A stretch of DNA of 64,000 bases from Flavobacteriales bacterium (GCA_016710685.1 JADJVC010000017.1:1-64000), one strand, 5' to 3'. Shown: positions 40,301-47,244, counted from the first letter of the stretch. Notes: generated from the sequence alone by a model not told the origin. Made by a program: numbers and translations.

Positions 40301-43300
40301 CGGATCAATCGCGGATCTTCGAAGAAGTGCAAGCGCTTGCCAATGAGTGGCGCAATATGGGTGGCAAGGCACGCAAAGAAGCCATGTCCGCCGGAATGCC
40401 GGTTGTCCCTATCGTTTACGAGCAGGCCGCAGCGCGCGCGAGCTTCGATGCTCGCATGGAAAACGATGAGGAACTGGCGGGCAAAGAGGGGTCTGTTCCA
40501 GATCACAAGGACAGCAAAATATCGCGTGCCATCCGCAACCTGCTGGATATTTACAACAGCGACGCACGCGCCACGCAGGTAGTGTTCACTAATACCGGGC
40601 TCGGCACTTCCGCCAACCGAGCAGTGCGCAATGCTGCAGGCGGAGCGGTCAAGGATGCAGACGGGAAAACGATTCGTAGGCAGGTCAAGGTATTTTCCCC
40701 GATCAAGGACATGGTTGAGCGCTTGGTGCAGCAGGGTATTCCACGCTCAGAGATTGAGATTGTGGATGGTTCCACAAGCAAGGACCGGCGCAAGGAAGTG
40801 GCCGATGCCATGAACGCCGGCACCATCCGCATTGTCATCGGTTCCACGCAGTCGCTTGGTGTTGGTGTCAATATGCAGCGCAACCTGCGCGCCATGCACC
40901 ACTTAGATGCGCCATGGATGCCGGGAGACCTGGAGCAGCGCAACGGGCGCGGTCACCGCCAGGGCAACCAGTGGAACACGGTGCTGGAGTACCGTTACAT
41001 CACTGACCGCATCGACGGGCGCCGCTGGCAGGTGCTATCAATCAAGCAACGATTCATCACCAAGTTTCTAAAGGCCGATGGTGATGTTCGAGTAATCGAA
41101 GGCGATGCTGCGTCCGACGAAGAGAGCGACATCGTTAAAACCTTTGCCGAAGCCGCGGGCGATCCTCGCATTCTGATCCGGCAAAAGCTAATCGCAAAAG
41201 TTGAGCAGCTACAAAAGCGTGAGCGCATCCATACTGCCGGCGTGGCGGATGCCATCTCAACCGCTCGCGATAAGCGCGAGGCGCTAGAGCGATTGAAGGC
41301 CGATATCAAGCGTATCGAGAAGTCCGGCGGTGCCGACGAAAAGGCCGCCGCCATTATTGCCGACCATGCCGGAGATAAATTTAAGATCACAGTTGACGGG
41401 GTTGAGTTTACAAGCCGCAAAGAGGCAAACGACGCTTTTGATACATTCATCGCTGCCAATATGCGGAATGATGCGGCCCCGATGCCCATCGGCTCCTATG
41501 GAGGAGCGCAGATTCTTGTGGCGTGGCCTCGCTGGTATGAGCGGCCGGCTTTTGTTATCACTATTGAAGGCGAGCCGATTGCAACAGGTGCCGCATCGGT
41601 GGGTAGCCTGGAAGGTTCGCTACGCTCGTACAAAGATAAAGTTGACAAGATGCGCGCCACGGTTGTGACGGACATCCAGGCGATTCAGCGCCTTGACGAA
41701 GTGGCAGGCCAAAAATTCCAGCGTGCTGACCAACTAAAATCCGCGGCGCGCCAGCTGAGCAATCTTGAAAAGGATATTCAGGCAAACCCGGTTCCGCCGC
41801 CGGCATGGCTGCGCAACGGGGCTGCTGTCGATACTGATGTTATCTGGAACGGTACGAAATTCGAAGTAACCGGCCACCGATGGAACGCTTCAGGCTGGTT
41901 CGTCATCGCGCAAGACGCAAAAGGCGGGGAAGTAATTATTCCGTACCTTGACGTCAAAGACGCGCAAGGCATGCGTTTGTATGAGGAGCGCGAGTTTAAG
42001 GCGCCAGTCGTCCACGCTAAGCCGCCAGGGGCAGCGCCTACAGGCGCGGCGCCTGCCGCTGCGCCTGTACAGGAAACTGTAGTTCAGACAAATGATGCTC
42101 CAGAGGCTATCGAAGACGATTCCGCCGACATCTCCCGCTGGGAGGGCGAGGGCGGGCGATCGCCTGTCATGCTCTCAAGGTCGGACAAATCGAAGCCAAC
42201 GGGCAGCATGTCGCGCGGGGCTGTGCAGGCGATTGTTGATGAGTTCCTGGACAGCTACAGCGGGAACATTGACCTAAAGGTTGTGGTGGTCAACAACATT
42301 GACGAGGCGATCGGCACCAATTGGGGGCCTGCACGCGCCGCGTACCATGCTGGATCCGGCACGGTTGTGCTTGCGCACGATCACTTGGCGAACAAGGCCG
42401 AAGTGCTAGAGGCTATCCGGCATGAGATCCTTGGTCATTACGGACTGGATACGCTTGAACCGTCAGCGAAAACCAGAATCCTGCAATCAATCGTTGACTC
42501 CAAGGTAGAGTTAAAAGATGCCTGGACCAAGATCGATCGCATGTACGGCGACAAGCCGGAAATGGAGAAGGCTGAAGAAGTCTTCGCGCACGTAGCGCAG
42601 GGCGACACGTTTGGCCGGGCCTGGGATTCGGTGCTTTCCTTCGTGGCGCGTGGCCTGCGTAGCATTGGGCTGGTTCGCGGCATCGTCACCATGCCCGAGC
42701 TGCGCAAGATCGCCAGGGAGATTGCCGAAGGCATCAAGAATGGTGCTCGCTCGCAGGTGCAGCGCAAAGAAGCCTTTCCGGTCGACTTGTCGGCGCAGAT
42801 GAGGGCGCGCTTGCCTGGGTTGCTCAAGAAACTAAAGGCTGCGCCGCCGAAGCCAGCCACGCCGTTTGTCACGTCGACCAAGAACGCGGTAGCCGATGAC
42901 GAGCGCATTGCCCGCGGCCTGGACCCGATAGAGAAGGAGCCGGTTCAGACCAACGAAGAAACGCTAGCCGCCGCGCGCGCCAAAATGAAGCGCATGCCGC
43001 ACTTGGCCGGCGAAGTCGTGGAGCGGGCCAAGCTTGGCGGAGTCAATGAAATTTCATTGTCGGATGAGGCCTTGCTGTTAGTGGCAAAGGCGGATCTGAT
43101 GAACAAGCGCAACGCTGCAGGCGACCGGGCCAGCGACATTACTCAAGATGACGCGGCCAGGGCAGCAGCAAAACGCGACTTCGAAGAGGCGGAAGCCAAG
43201 ATCCACGACATTGACCTAGCCACGCATGCGACCGGCGCGGAGTGGGGCAGGCTTGGGCAATTCCGCCAACGAATGTTGCGCGAGGACTATTCCCTCGCAG

Positions 43301-46179
43301 CGCTGGAGCGCAAACAGCGGGTGATTGAAGGGCGCCCGTTGGTGGCCGAAGAGATCGCCGCTATCAAGGTGGCCGCGGAAGAGTTTGAGCGGCTTCAAAA
43401 TAAGGTCGACGAAACTGAGGCTGTGCTTGTTGGTGCGTCGGAAAAGCTCAACACGGAAGCCGCATACGCAAACTTGGTGCGCGAGGCGGCAAAGGAAACC
43501 GGGCTTGCGGGCAGGGTGAAAAAGCGGCCGATGCTCGAAAAGCTCAGGCTGGCCGCGGAACAGTCGCGCAAGGCTCTTTCGGCGCCAAGCAAGATCAACG
43601 TGGGCAACAAGAAGCAAGGCGGAGCGATCGACGCTGGCGCCCTGTACCACTACGCCACCATTGGCGCCTTCCATGTCGCCGAGATGGGCGTAAGGCTGGC
43701 AGACTGGGTAGCAAGCCACACCGCGGACTGGACAACCAGGATGCGCAAAGACCTTGGCGAGCTATTTGGAGCGGCCGAAGAGTCCATGGGGGAGATTCTT
43801 GCTAACGCACACATGATTATTGCGTCAAGCGGAATCGAAAGTGTGTCCATGGAGTCGATCATGGACAACATCAACCCGGAAGACATCACGCACGATGACG
43901 TGTACCAGCTGGCGCGCGCGGCGGTTCTTTCCGGCGTGCATGGCGAAGACGCCGTTATGCAGGCTGTCACCGAGAAGCTAAAGGAGATCTCCGACATAAG
44001 CGAGCGCGACGTGCGCCGGCTATTCTCCGAGTACGGCGAGGCGAAATTCCCCAGCCCGGATGCCGACAAGGCCGAGTTACGCGAGCTGCGCGCCCTGGTG
44101 CAAATGCAAGAGAGCATCGATCGCCTGGAAGAAGGCCTATCAGCGCTCAGGAGCGGATTGCAGCGCGACAAGCAAAGTCAACTTGTGCGCGAGAAGCGGG
44201 CCAAGCTCAACCAGATGTTGAAATTGGTTGAGGACAAGAGCGCGCCATCACCTGAAAAGCTTGCCACGTACCAGGACGCGCGCAGGAATAACCTACTGCA
44301 CCAGATCGAGGACATTGAAAAGCAGCTTCGAACCGGCGAGCGCCCGGATAAGCGCGTTTCGCCAGAACTGACAGACGAACTGAAAGGGCTGATTAAGCAG
44401 CGCGACGCATTGCGCAAGAAGCTTCGCGAGGAAGACGCCAAGACGGGCGCCGGCCAGCGTGAGTACCTTGAGCAGCGCGCCAGGATGCTTGAAAAACAGA
44501 TCAAGGTGCTTGAAGGCCGCATTGCGGGCGATCCTAAGCCGGACAAGCCAGGACCGAAGCCAACGGATGCGCGGACTGAGGAACTGAAGCGCCAGCGCGA
44601 CGCACTGAACAAGCAACTCAAGGCGATCGAGAAGGCGAAGAATCCGGGCAAGTCACCGGAAGAACGCTACCAGGATGCGCGCGGCAAGGGCATTGCTCGC
44701 GAGCTGGCAAAGGTCCAAGCCAGGATTGCAGCGGGCGACTACGCGCGCCATGCGCGTCCGGTACCGAAGGAGCTAAACGAGGCCAACACCAAGGCGGCTT
44801 ACGCGCTTCAAAAAGCCAAGTACGACTACGCGGTCAAGCAGTTTGAGGCTGAAATGGCGAAGCGATCGCCGCTGGGCAAGATCCTTGGCGGAAGCGTCGA
44901 GACTTTGAATGTCGCGCGCGCCTACATGACTTCGCTGGATTTGTCTGCGGTGCTGCGCCAGGGCGGATTTATCGCATACGGCAACCCGCTTCGCGCGATG
45001 CGCTCGTTTGTGCCAATGCTGCGCGCTTTCGCTTCCGATGAGGCTGCGTTTGCGGTCAATGAGTCACTGCAGGGGCGCGGGCCGAATCCGCGCGCCAACG
45101 CACGGGCGTACAAAATGGCCGGCCTGGAGCTCACCGAGTCGCACAACAGCTACAAGCTAACCAAGGTGGAAGAGAATTTCCAAGCTCGCTGGCTAGATAG
45201 CATCCCGAAATGGGCTCTTGGTGGGCTTGTGCGCGGATCTTCGCGTTCATTTGTGACCTTCCTGAACCTTTTGCGGGCCGACTCATTTGACGCGATGACT
45301 GCAGCGCTTGCCTTGCGCGAAATCCCATCGGCAGAAGAGGCCAAGGCGATCGCCAACTACATCAACGTGGCCACCGGTCGCGGCAAGATCGGCACGGGGG
45401 CCGGATACCAGGGAACCGGGCTAAACACCGTGTTCTTTGCTCCGCGACTGGTTGCGAGCCGGTTTAACCTGCTTGCAGGGCAGCCGCTTTACGGTGGCAG
45501 CAATCGCACGCGCAAACTGATCGCGCAGGAGTACGCGCGGTTCATGGCCGGTGTTGGTATGGTGTTTGTGCTTGCGGCAATCGCAAAAGCGATGCTCGGC
45601 GATGATGACGACGAGGAAATCACGAGCTTTGACCCGCGATCAAGCAACTTCCTCAAGATCAAGGTGGGTGATTACACCTACGTGGATCCGCTGGCGGGCT
45701 TGGCTCAGGTAACTGTGTTCGTTGCCAGGGAACTCTCAGGGGAAACGGTCAGTACCAAGGGCAAGCTTGCGCCGCTGCGCTCGCGTGACGGCGTTCCGCG
45801 CCTCACTGACGTGCGCGCAGACCTAAATGAACTCGCTCCTGATGTTTTTGGCTATCCGGGCTACCTTCCGTCAAAGCCTGGGTACGGTCAGCGCGACGGG
45901 TTCAATGTCCTGGTCGACTTTGGCCGCACCAAGCTTGCTCCTTTCCCTTCCGCGATCATTAACACGTTGGCCGGCGAGAACGTGGTGGGCCAGACGACAA
46001 CCGATGTGCTTGGCGTCGAAGTCAACCCGGTGGTGGGCGAGGCGGTCAACATGGTTGTGCCAATGTCGCTTAGCAACATTGATGACCTTTTGCGAGAGCA
46101 CGGTGTTGCGGGCGGCATGTCGATCCAACTACTGAACATGCTCGGCATGGGCGTTCAGTACCGCGATCCGAGCAAGTGA
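31324..46179 (+). CDS. Giant polyvalent virion protein (DarB-like): GGDEF, methylase, helicase, zincin-like
   Basis: The 4,951-residue gene takes about a quarter of the genome. In order: twin VDWSxF motifs (10-30); Gly-rich hydrophobic region (about 140-330); GGDEF-type domain (about 565-710; DGDGF at 582-586, GH, GD, GGDEF at 621-625); low-complexity linkers (about 780-870, 1540-1570, 1680-1815); N6-adenine methylase-like domain (LEPGMGIGNF from 1950, NWPF at 2016-2019 where NPPF/Y is usual); SNF2-type helicase (GTGKT ending 2635, DEAH 2807-2810, EQRNGRGHRQGN from 3204); zincin-like HEILGH (3700-3705); coiled coils (about 4240-4530); C-terminal region like large polyvalent-protein-associated domains (about 4530-4950). 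Family members enter the cell with the DNA and can block restriction. Which activities work here is unknown. Confidence 0.85.
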   Translation: MSQEKDSPAVDWSQFQVVEPAPAVDWSKFEVIDDNPDRWQNTIARGVGTMGESVVQAGGVVADALVGFSGFIDKGLSGITGRAPRAEVPAPSLAANEFARDMRASKDELFPAPRAQKELEGDLSRADGFLGSLLAYGKNPLGSAQMGVEMLGASIPAVRALGIGMGSGVLAGGGAGVDAGATFDDEARRGIIQDTPAFQKLAGQYGEDKALELMKTDRIRAVTGAGAAVGALTASGTSALGLNPVDDAIAGMAGTAEKVTLKSAAKKIASEAGGEVVEEVPTQIATNVASGSTGGEAKWSDDVGSAAAGGLVLGGLSAVPFVGADAVRQKFKPIDVLGAGGDTHGELFKDPGTQGDELDRGAPDDGGLDPDARPEGITFDQFKSGMEGYLAALAEKPDPTPAELDELRTIQQFMGDPEALAKMLGVTLVSNEPAANIAPSGLPVIGEAPQSADMVNAPESFGIEQALAAASAPQLGVPTNEGQDAAVSAQSATTAQNDEKEGQTGLLNQPAPRMTAVDRDARIKGLLKSQKAGAIDGASEKELTNLLIEDRSQARVAGSRQPIEGMTVYDDERVSARKIFIDGDGFNAINKKMGHSAGDEIIKFMGEAIAAEFPGDADHKGGDEFYIHSNFSDEEAAAKLEKVRAVTRSKKFVAIDADGNERVQDGVDFSFGIGSDVDGAEKQQYADKAARAAAGLRVERSETDRRNTQADIGRVGEADGERRVQAGEVRSPVVEQPQQPADLDLFKTATRSRGTASIPIPEGSDADAVREALKRAGVVGVIAVKDGALKVPRNQVAVLDQWIASQEKPSGAEPTAEPTTAVESVAAEAGPSGGAAQPYNGGSISGEGSLSTAGAVEPTAAAAGQVVAKGKYKDGTDWEASYSTRKRTDGSFVLIRTMRDADGERVQHLHTDGSWVSGEPPVTAVFGGKQHSGPENFPSEEYALAAARTGHSAEEFGQPAPVAEQVSVAAPEQTAPPVEQKTETKREAAVRLLEESKQKGPEAVIRAKADAETSPGLKKSFTLLANAMEGKDAKEISRWVENTDNKILRAAFTEATGIKLPKTIGGTRDAVAGWVTSSTYKMGDVKAEIAAETKTPKPVTPQVASKNELQSFIGIAADSIEKLRAVDVERVIREAPTEYRQALAEHIKTSRQDLAGEVDDVMAEGKSKSAPVAIAQGADAFKDGVKPEATEATHQEPGAKPEPVTAPVVAEAIKKSATNSPLDLKEAKSWLLKRVDEAMKVAPAKHADINVLTRKVGNRKLSDVSAKFADPDSGKARPSLTIEEGNDGHTIKYRNKVLGIVNSLSLAVSSAERFIMGAKLIGETWDFRHPSQAEFVTFDVPGDGKFKVLNTRENLQAFRSSVEKSGGFKNERKSASTPMAPRSEPWTAINDFLIDDEYGNIYTYSNAVGSPLRFGEGAGVLVNAYAVAENVVIAEGLDTFVGRAVRGQDRGKWFVIEAKTGLSVSPGHSSKEAAITDAKAAVRPQLAALQKKVSESKARTEKQREQDWLKASAPDVYEMMSESQDTAPAPQTPTQPKAPKVEEAKAPPKAPKVEAPAPAPPKKPEVSANTIFTADAAEAARARLKAKFNRVSSGGLDPEMMLDGITLSGYHIESGARKFAAYARAMIQDLGAAAAPYLKSWYLGVKFDPRSAGFDGMDSAASVEGANIDDALAEGDENATPNQPEPPESGVRGGDPKGAPSAQGGRERAAQSGDAPPDTGNVADAQPDNVEEPAAVQSGESAGVRASGTDVEGGQESQGGGNARPGRKGAGRKKSPDAGAGKTDTTDTDVERTGEGATDRKDDDSKGAEPKDVESVSPANPGPGNFHIANPLEVVGGGQVARFNKNKAAIELFIALRDEGRRPTREEQEVLAGYTGWGSFGQELFNGNWSYPRPKQGWEQRDKWLRDHLGRADWEGLQRSITNAHYTDPPTIMAMWEMVRRMGFKGGRVLEPGMGIGNFYGMMPIDLKDRSKLAGIELDPVTGGMAQMLYPDAVIKVMGYQDSKTPDDFYDLVIGNWPFENTGIADRRYNHINPMLHDYFFLKALDQVRPGGIVIGITSAGSMDKKGMAVRRELAKKAELVASFRLPSGAFEDYAGTKVVTDIVILRKRAEPVSNVDGEVWIDTVDMDTKSGEKVRVNAYYQQNPQNVIGTIDYGHGATTFGPGMIVHRPDNMQEQLDRIVAMVQEGAYLSTTRKDTISYIANHTSDREGALTRTDDGLFIVRGEHLAPAHEVHKYQVKSQKETAAREAQLNALIDMRKAYGRLIEAERGTSGVDPEPIRKQLREQYEAFSKAYGPMSESFGLGYLEKIDDPFYYALAALETKDGEKYRPADILSKSTIRSARRITNPSIRDAFVLARNGSVNPSLEEIAKHAGQPEDKVRAELVESGAVFETPGGDIVPSDMYLSGNVREKLRQAKIALDDGNDAMRRNVAALEKVQPADIPYFNIEAQMGATWVSTGIYEKFVAHMLNREGTEGIEVRYTYGRWNIDVDRELQRTTAAITGFGTRYYRFGKLVNAAISNQTVVIKYKDPDGREFVDKTATDETNAKIADMREKFGEWLWKDPERRIAIEREYNEVRNSYASPSFDGSFLTFEGMALSVGRGPFDLRQHQINAIWRALVMRRSLNAHEVGTGKTFTMGGIAIESRRYGIAKKPVLLAHNANSKSVASEIQMMYPAAKILYLDNLSPKTIDVRMRQIANDDWDLIVLPHSLIERLSFREETLMGMAREEIEGLEAEARQAASEDGQNFTEEMLNDPEELRRLRSPTAKELVKQRARIIETIRKQAQESSREGAVPFEELGIDMVLVDEAHEFKKPPMVTRMKMKGLQTQTSQASIQLNFLTRYVREQNNGGNVHLFTGTPITNTLTEIFHQMRYIMADEMAAVGVDQWDGWFGSFAKEEQDVELTAAGDYEAVNRLRAFINAPELRKMIGQYMDVVFSDDMPEMQPRRTKSGKLLSDQSLTELESAELLNGRLEGAKDRPYKKVVNETADPTPDQSRIFEEVQALANEWRNMGGKARKEAMSAGMPVVPIVYEQAAARASFDARMENDEELAGKEGSVPDHKDSKISRAIRNLLDIYNSDARATQVVFTNTGLGTSANRAVRNAAGGAVKDADGKTIRRQVKVFSPIKDMVERLVQQGIPRSEIEIVDGSTSKDRRKEVADAMNAGTIRIVIGSTQSLGVGVNMQRNLRAMHHLDAPWMPGDLEQRNGRGHRQGNQWNTVLEYRYITDRIDGRRWQVLSIKQRFITKFLKADGDVRVIEGDAASDEESDIVKTFAEAAGDPRILIRQKLIAKVEQLQKRERIHTAGVADAISTARDKREALERLKADIKRIEKSGGADEKAAAIIADHAGDKFKITVDGVEFTSRKEANDAFDTFIAANMRNDAAPMPIGSYGGAQILVAWPRWYERPAFVITIEGEPIATGAASVGSLEGSLRSYKDKVDKMRATVVTDIQAIQRLDEVAGQKFQRADQLKSAARQLSNLEKDIQANPVPPPAWLRNGAAVDTDVIWNGTKFEVTGHRWNASGWFVIAQDAKGGEVIIPYLDVKDAQGMRLYEEREFKAPVVHAKPPGAAPTGAAPAAAPVQETVVQTNDAPEAIEDDSADISRWEGEGGRSPVMLSRSDKSKPTGSMSRGAVQAIVDEFLDSYSGNIDLKVVVVNNIDEAIGTNWGPARAAYHAGSGTVVLAHDHLANKAEVLEAIRHEILGHYGLDTLEPSAKTRILQSIVDSKVELKDAWTKIDRMYGDKPEMEKAEEVFAHVAQGDTFGRAWDSVLSFVARGLRSIGLVRGIVTMPELRKIAREIAEGIKNGARSQVQRKEAFPVDLSAQMRARLPGLLKKLKAAPPKPATPFVTSTKNAVADDERIARGLDPIEKEPVQTNEETLAAARAKMKRMPHLAGEVVERAKLGGVNEISLSDEALLLVAKADLMNKRNAAGDRASDITQDDAARAAAKRDFEEAEAKIHDIDLATHATGAEWGRLGQFRQRMLREDYSLAALERKQRVIEGRPLVAEEIAAIKVAAEEFERLQNKVDETEAVLVGASEKLNTEAAYANLVREAAKETGLAGRVKKRPMLEKLRLAAEQSRKALSAPSKINVGNKKQGGAIDAGALYHYATIGAFHVAEMGVRLADWVASHTADWTTRMRKDLGELFGAAEESMGEILANAHMIIASSGIESVSMESIMDNINPEDITHDDVYQLARAAVLSGVHGEDAVMQAVTEKLKEISDISERDVRRLFSEYGEAKFPSPDADKAELRELRALVQMQESIDRLEEGLSALRSGLQRDKQSQLVREKRAKLNQMLKLVEDKSAPSPEKLATYQDARRNNLLHQIEDIEKQLRTGERPDKRVSPELTDELKGLIKQRDALRKKLREEDAKTGAGQREYLEQRARMLEKQIKVLEGRIAGDPKPDKPGPKPTDARTEELKRQRDALNKQLKAIEKAKNPGKSPEERYQDARGKGIARELAKVQARIAAGDYARHARPVPKELNEANTKAAYALQKAKYDYAVKQFEAEMAKRSPLGKILGGSVETLNVARAYMTSLDLSAVLRQGGFIAYGNPLRAMRSFVPMLRAFASDEAAFAVNESLQGRGPNPRANARAYKMAGLELTESHNSYKLTKVEENFQARWLDSIPKWALGGLVRGSSRSFVTFLNLLRADSFDAMTAALALREIPSAEEAKAIANYINVATGRGKIGTGAGYQGTGLNTVFFAPRLVASRFNLLAGQPLYGGSNRTRKLIAQEYARFMAGVGMVFVLAAIAKAMLGDDDDEEITSFDPRSSNFLKIKVGDYTYVDPLAGLAQVTVFVARELSGETVSTKGKLAPLRSRDGVPRLTDVRADLNELAPDVFGYPGYLPSKPGYGQRDGFNVLVDFGRTKLAPFPSAIINTLAGENVVGQTTTDVLGVEVNPVVGEAVNMVVPMSLSNIDDLLREHGVAGGMSIQLLNMLGMGVQYRDPSK
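32762..32845 (+). CDS. Tiny overprinted ORF 1 inside the giant gene
   Basis: A 27-codon frame (MKDKMPPFPPKAPPPRKMMK), shifted +1 relative to the giant gene, starts nine bases after AGGAG (32748). It is Pro/Lys-rich and ends in a basic KKKGKRGC tail. In the giant's frame the same bases give a Gln/Ala/Asp linker. Too short to prove, but it shares frame and placement with three others. Confidence 0.35.
   Translation: MKDKMPPFPPKAPPPRKMMKKKGKRGC
33356..33523 (+). CDS. Overprinted ORF 2 inside the giant gene
   Basis: A 55-residue frame (MAQKNSSTQTKPPALPQGSA, later TLGEWVRQMEKDGFKPVRFEV), +1 relative to the giant gene, with AGGGAG eight bases upstream. It overlaps the tail of the GGDEF-like domain and the linker after it. 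The C-terminal half reads like a small folded or helical segment. Function unknown. Confidence 0.45.
   Translation: MAQKNSSTQTKPPALPQGSALSAQKPTGETRKPTLGEWVRQMEKDGFKPVRFEVR
33752..33922 (+). CDS. Overprinted ORF 3 inside the giant gene
   Basis: A 56-residue frame from GTG 33752 with AGGAG seven bases upstream. It begins with a Gln-rich run (VEQNQQQNQQQPSSQSQQKP), has a middle stretch VELHSHITVEAFQAKDHLVQ, and ends Pro-rich. The giant gene's own frame here is an Ala/Gly/Glu/Thr linker (residues about 810-867). Both frames are simple in composition, so neither is clearly the older. Confidence 0.4.
   Translation: MEQNQQQNQQQPSSQSQQKPGRVVELHSHITVEAFQAKDHLVQPEPSSPPQPQPGK
36356..36772 (+). CDS. 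Overprinted ORF 4, a 138-residue protein inside the giant gene
   Basis: This +1 frame gives an ordinary-looking helical protein (MQHLTNQNRLSPAFVAAIQK, later MWKNLQRYNLASPLAYVLQE and AGMPAPDAREQAEKNHLMLE). An AGAGGG ribosome site lies eight bases before the ATG. Its codons mostly end in G or C, like other genes here. The giant's frame over the same bases (residues about 1678-1816) is a Gly/Glu/Asp/Ala/Pro linker with many A/T-ending codons. The small gene therefore looks like the real or older coding frame, and the giant protein reads through it. Function unknown; it resembles small conserved phage structural-module proteins. Confidence 0.65.
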   Translation: MQHLTNQNRLSPAFVAAIQKEHQALKADESVLHNQEMHRRILETWQMHSPIMWKNLQRYNLASPLAYVLQERMWKEAKSLREAGMPAPDAREQAEKNHLMLEPEKPTQPTQTWSELEKELQTARTMIQKARSRRMSSQ

Positions 46180-46182
46180 AAA

Positions 46183-46212
46183 TGGCCACTTATGGCCAAT
46201 TTGCTCTACAAT
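46183..46212 (+). promoter_or_regulatory. Promoter for the 46.2-kb RNA
   Basis: TGGCCA (46183), an 18-base spacer and TACAAT (46207). Transcription would begin about five to seven bases later, at the first bases of the 12-bp closing stem of the RNA candidate. Confidence 0.55.
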
Positions 46213-46216
46213 GGAC

Positions 46217-46323
46217 GGATGTTCGATAGTGAAATGTGTTGTGGCGCAAAGGCGCCACGCTTAACACAGAGTATCCCTACGTTCCGCGCTGAGGCTGCCA
46301 GGGTGGGCAGTTATCGAACATCC
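46217..46323 (+). ncRNA. Structured 107-nt RNA candidate
   Basis: The ends, GGATGTTCGATA (46217-46228) and TATCGAACATCC (46312-46323), pair perfectly over 12 bp. Inside, one long hairpin has an outer TGTGTT/AACACA stem and an inner 7-bp GTGGCGC/GCGCCAC stem with loop AAAG. A second hairpin (CTGCC/GGCAG, 6-base loop) follows a roughly 25-base single-stranded part. The region has no ORF, starts right after a promoter and ends seven bases before a strong terminator. No known RNA family was recognised. It could be a regulatory or packaging RNA. Confidence 0.6.
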
Positions 46324-46330
46324 AATAAAA

Positions 46331-46358
46331 AACCCGGCGCGAGCCGGGTTTCTTGTTT
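46331..46358 (+). terminator. Terminator after the giant gene and RNA
   Basis: AACCCGGC-GCGA-GCCGGGTT: an 8-bp stem with a GNRA loop, followed by TCTTGTTT. It lies between convergent transcription units, and an A-run (AATAAAAAA) on the other side could make it work for the leftward operon too. Confidence 0.92.
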
Positions 46359-46363
46359 CAGCT

Positions 46364-46385
46364 GAAACGCCAATGTTGGCGTTTT
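46364..46385. repeat. Dispersed hairpin, copy 3
   Basis: GAAACGCCAATGTTGGCGTTTT, the same element on the opposite strand (centre TG). It ends inside the stop codon of the leftward gene at 46384. Confidence 0.9.
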
Positions 46386-47244
46386 AACTGCGACTATCAA
46401 ACGTACCGATGGTGATCTTTGGTGTATCCAGGCCGGAGCGCAACAGCATTTCAAACTCGGCGGCGATCGACTCTTTCACTTCGTCAACGCTCACGATCGA
46501 CAGGACAAGCACCGGCTTGTCTCCGTTGTTGCGCGCAACAACGCGAATCTGGAAGACGCGCTCGCTGAAGCCTTGATACGGAGCACACAGGAAGTAAAAG
46601 CGCTCCGGGAGTGCCGTTGCCGCCGCTGAACTAACTTCGATCTGAGCCATGGACGAAACACGTCCACCATGATTTTGCACTGTGGTCTGGCTTTCTTCGA
46701 CAGCTTTCACCGTCATGCTGCGAATGGCCGCAATCAATCGACCGGCTGGTGCGGTGGTTTCATTACCCTCGCCATCAACGATCGGCATCGTAACGAGATG
46801 CGCCCAATCCTCAACGAACTCGATCGCGTTGCGCTGGGTGAGTTCCTGTTTTCCGTCGCAACGAGCGACCAATGCAGCGTAAGGCGCCGACTTGCGAAGC
46901 TCCAAAATGGCGTTGTGGTCACAATGACCTGGGACAAGACTGCCATCGGCTTTATTTACAACATACGCATTGATGACCGCTCGCGCACTTTCTTTTTCTG
47001 CGTCAACAAAAACAGTCGGGGCCAAATCTTCATTATCTTCGGCGTTGGCGTTGGTGTAGCCGATAAACGCCGACATCAGCGGTGTTCGGAAGACGCCACG
47101 AAAGCGCGAGCGGCCCGCGTTGAATTGCTCAAGGCTGATAACTTTGTCGCCAAGCACGATTGCCGGAATGTCCGAGTGAATCCGGTTTGCTTCTGCCGCT
47201 TCTACAGCCAAGTCACGAATTGCGTTTACTGCTGTGCTGTCCAT
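46384..47244 (-). CDS. DUF2303 family protein (YfdQ-like)
   Basis: A 286-residue protein (MDSTAVNAIRDLAVEAAEAN) with the pattern of the DUF2303/YfdQ family, often found in phage and prophage recombination or early operons: FRGVFRTPLMSAFIGY, NGDKPVLVLSIVSVDEVKE. The function is unknown in all members I know of. The start is chosen at CAT 47242-47244, which has AGGAAC upstream; a longer reading adds 16 unlikely residues. It is the last gene of the leftward operon. Confidence 0.8.
   Translation of the reverse strand: MDSTAVNAIRDLAVEAAEANRIHSDIPAIVLGDKVISLEQFNAGRSRFRGVFRTPLMSAFIGYTNANAEDNEDLAPTVFVDAEKESARAVINAYVVNKADGSLVPGHCDHNAILELRKSAPYAALVARCDGKQELTQRNAIEFVEDWAHLVTMPIVDGEGNETTAPAGRLIAAIRSMTVKAVEESQTTVQNHGGRVSSMAQIEVSSAAATALPERFYFLCAPYQGFSERVFQIRVVARNNGDKPVLVLSIVSVDEVKESIAAEFEMLLRSGLDTPKITIGTFDSRS

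Noticed and set aside
42092..42277. A 61-codon forward ORF over a giant-gene linker at 42.1 kb
   Set aside because: Considered as another overprinted gene, but it has Arg/Ser/Cys-rich shadow composition and lacks a Shine-Dalgarno-like site.
31324..46179. The giant gene as an assembly fusion of several genes
   Set aside because: One uninterrupted frame with coherent domains, in a clean part of the sequence, and similar giant genes are known in related phages. A two-protein reading around 36.4-36.8 kb is kept as an alternative in the findings.
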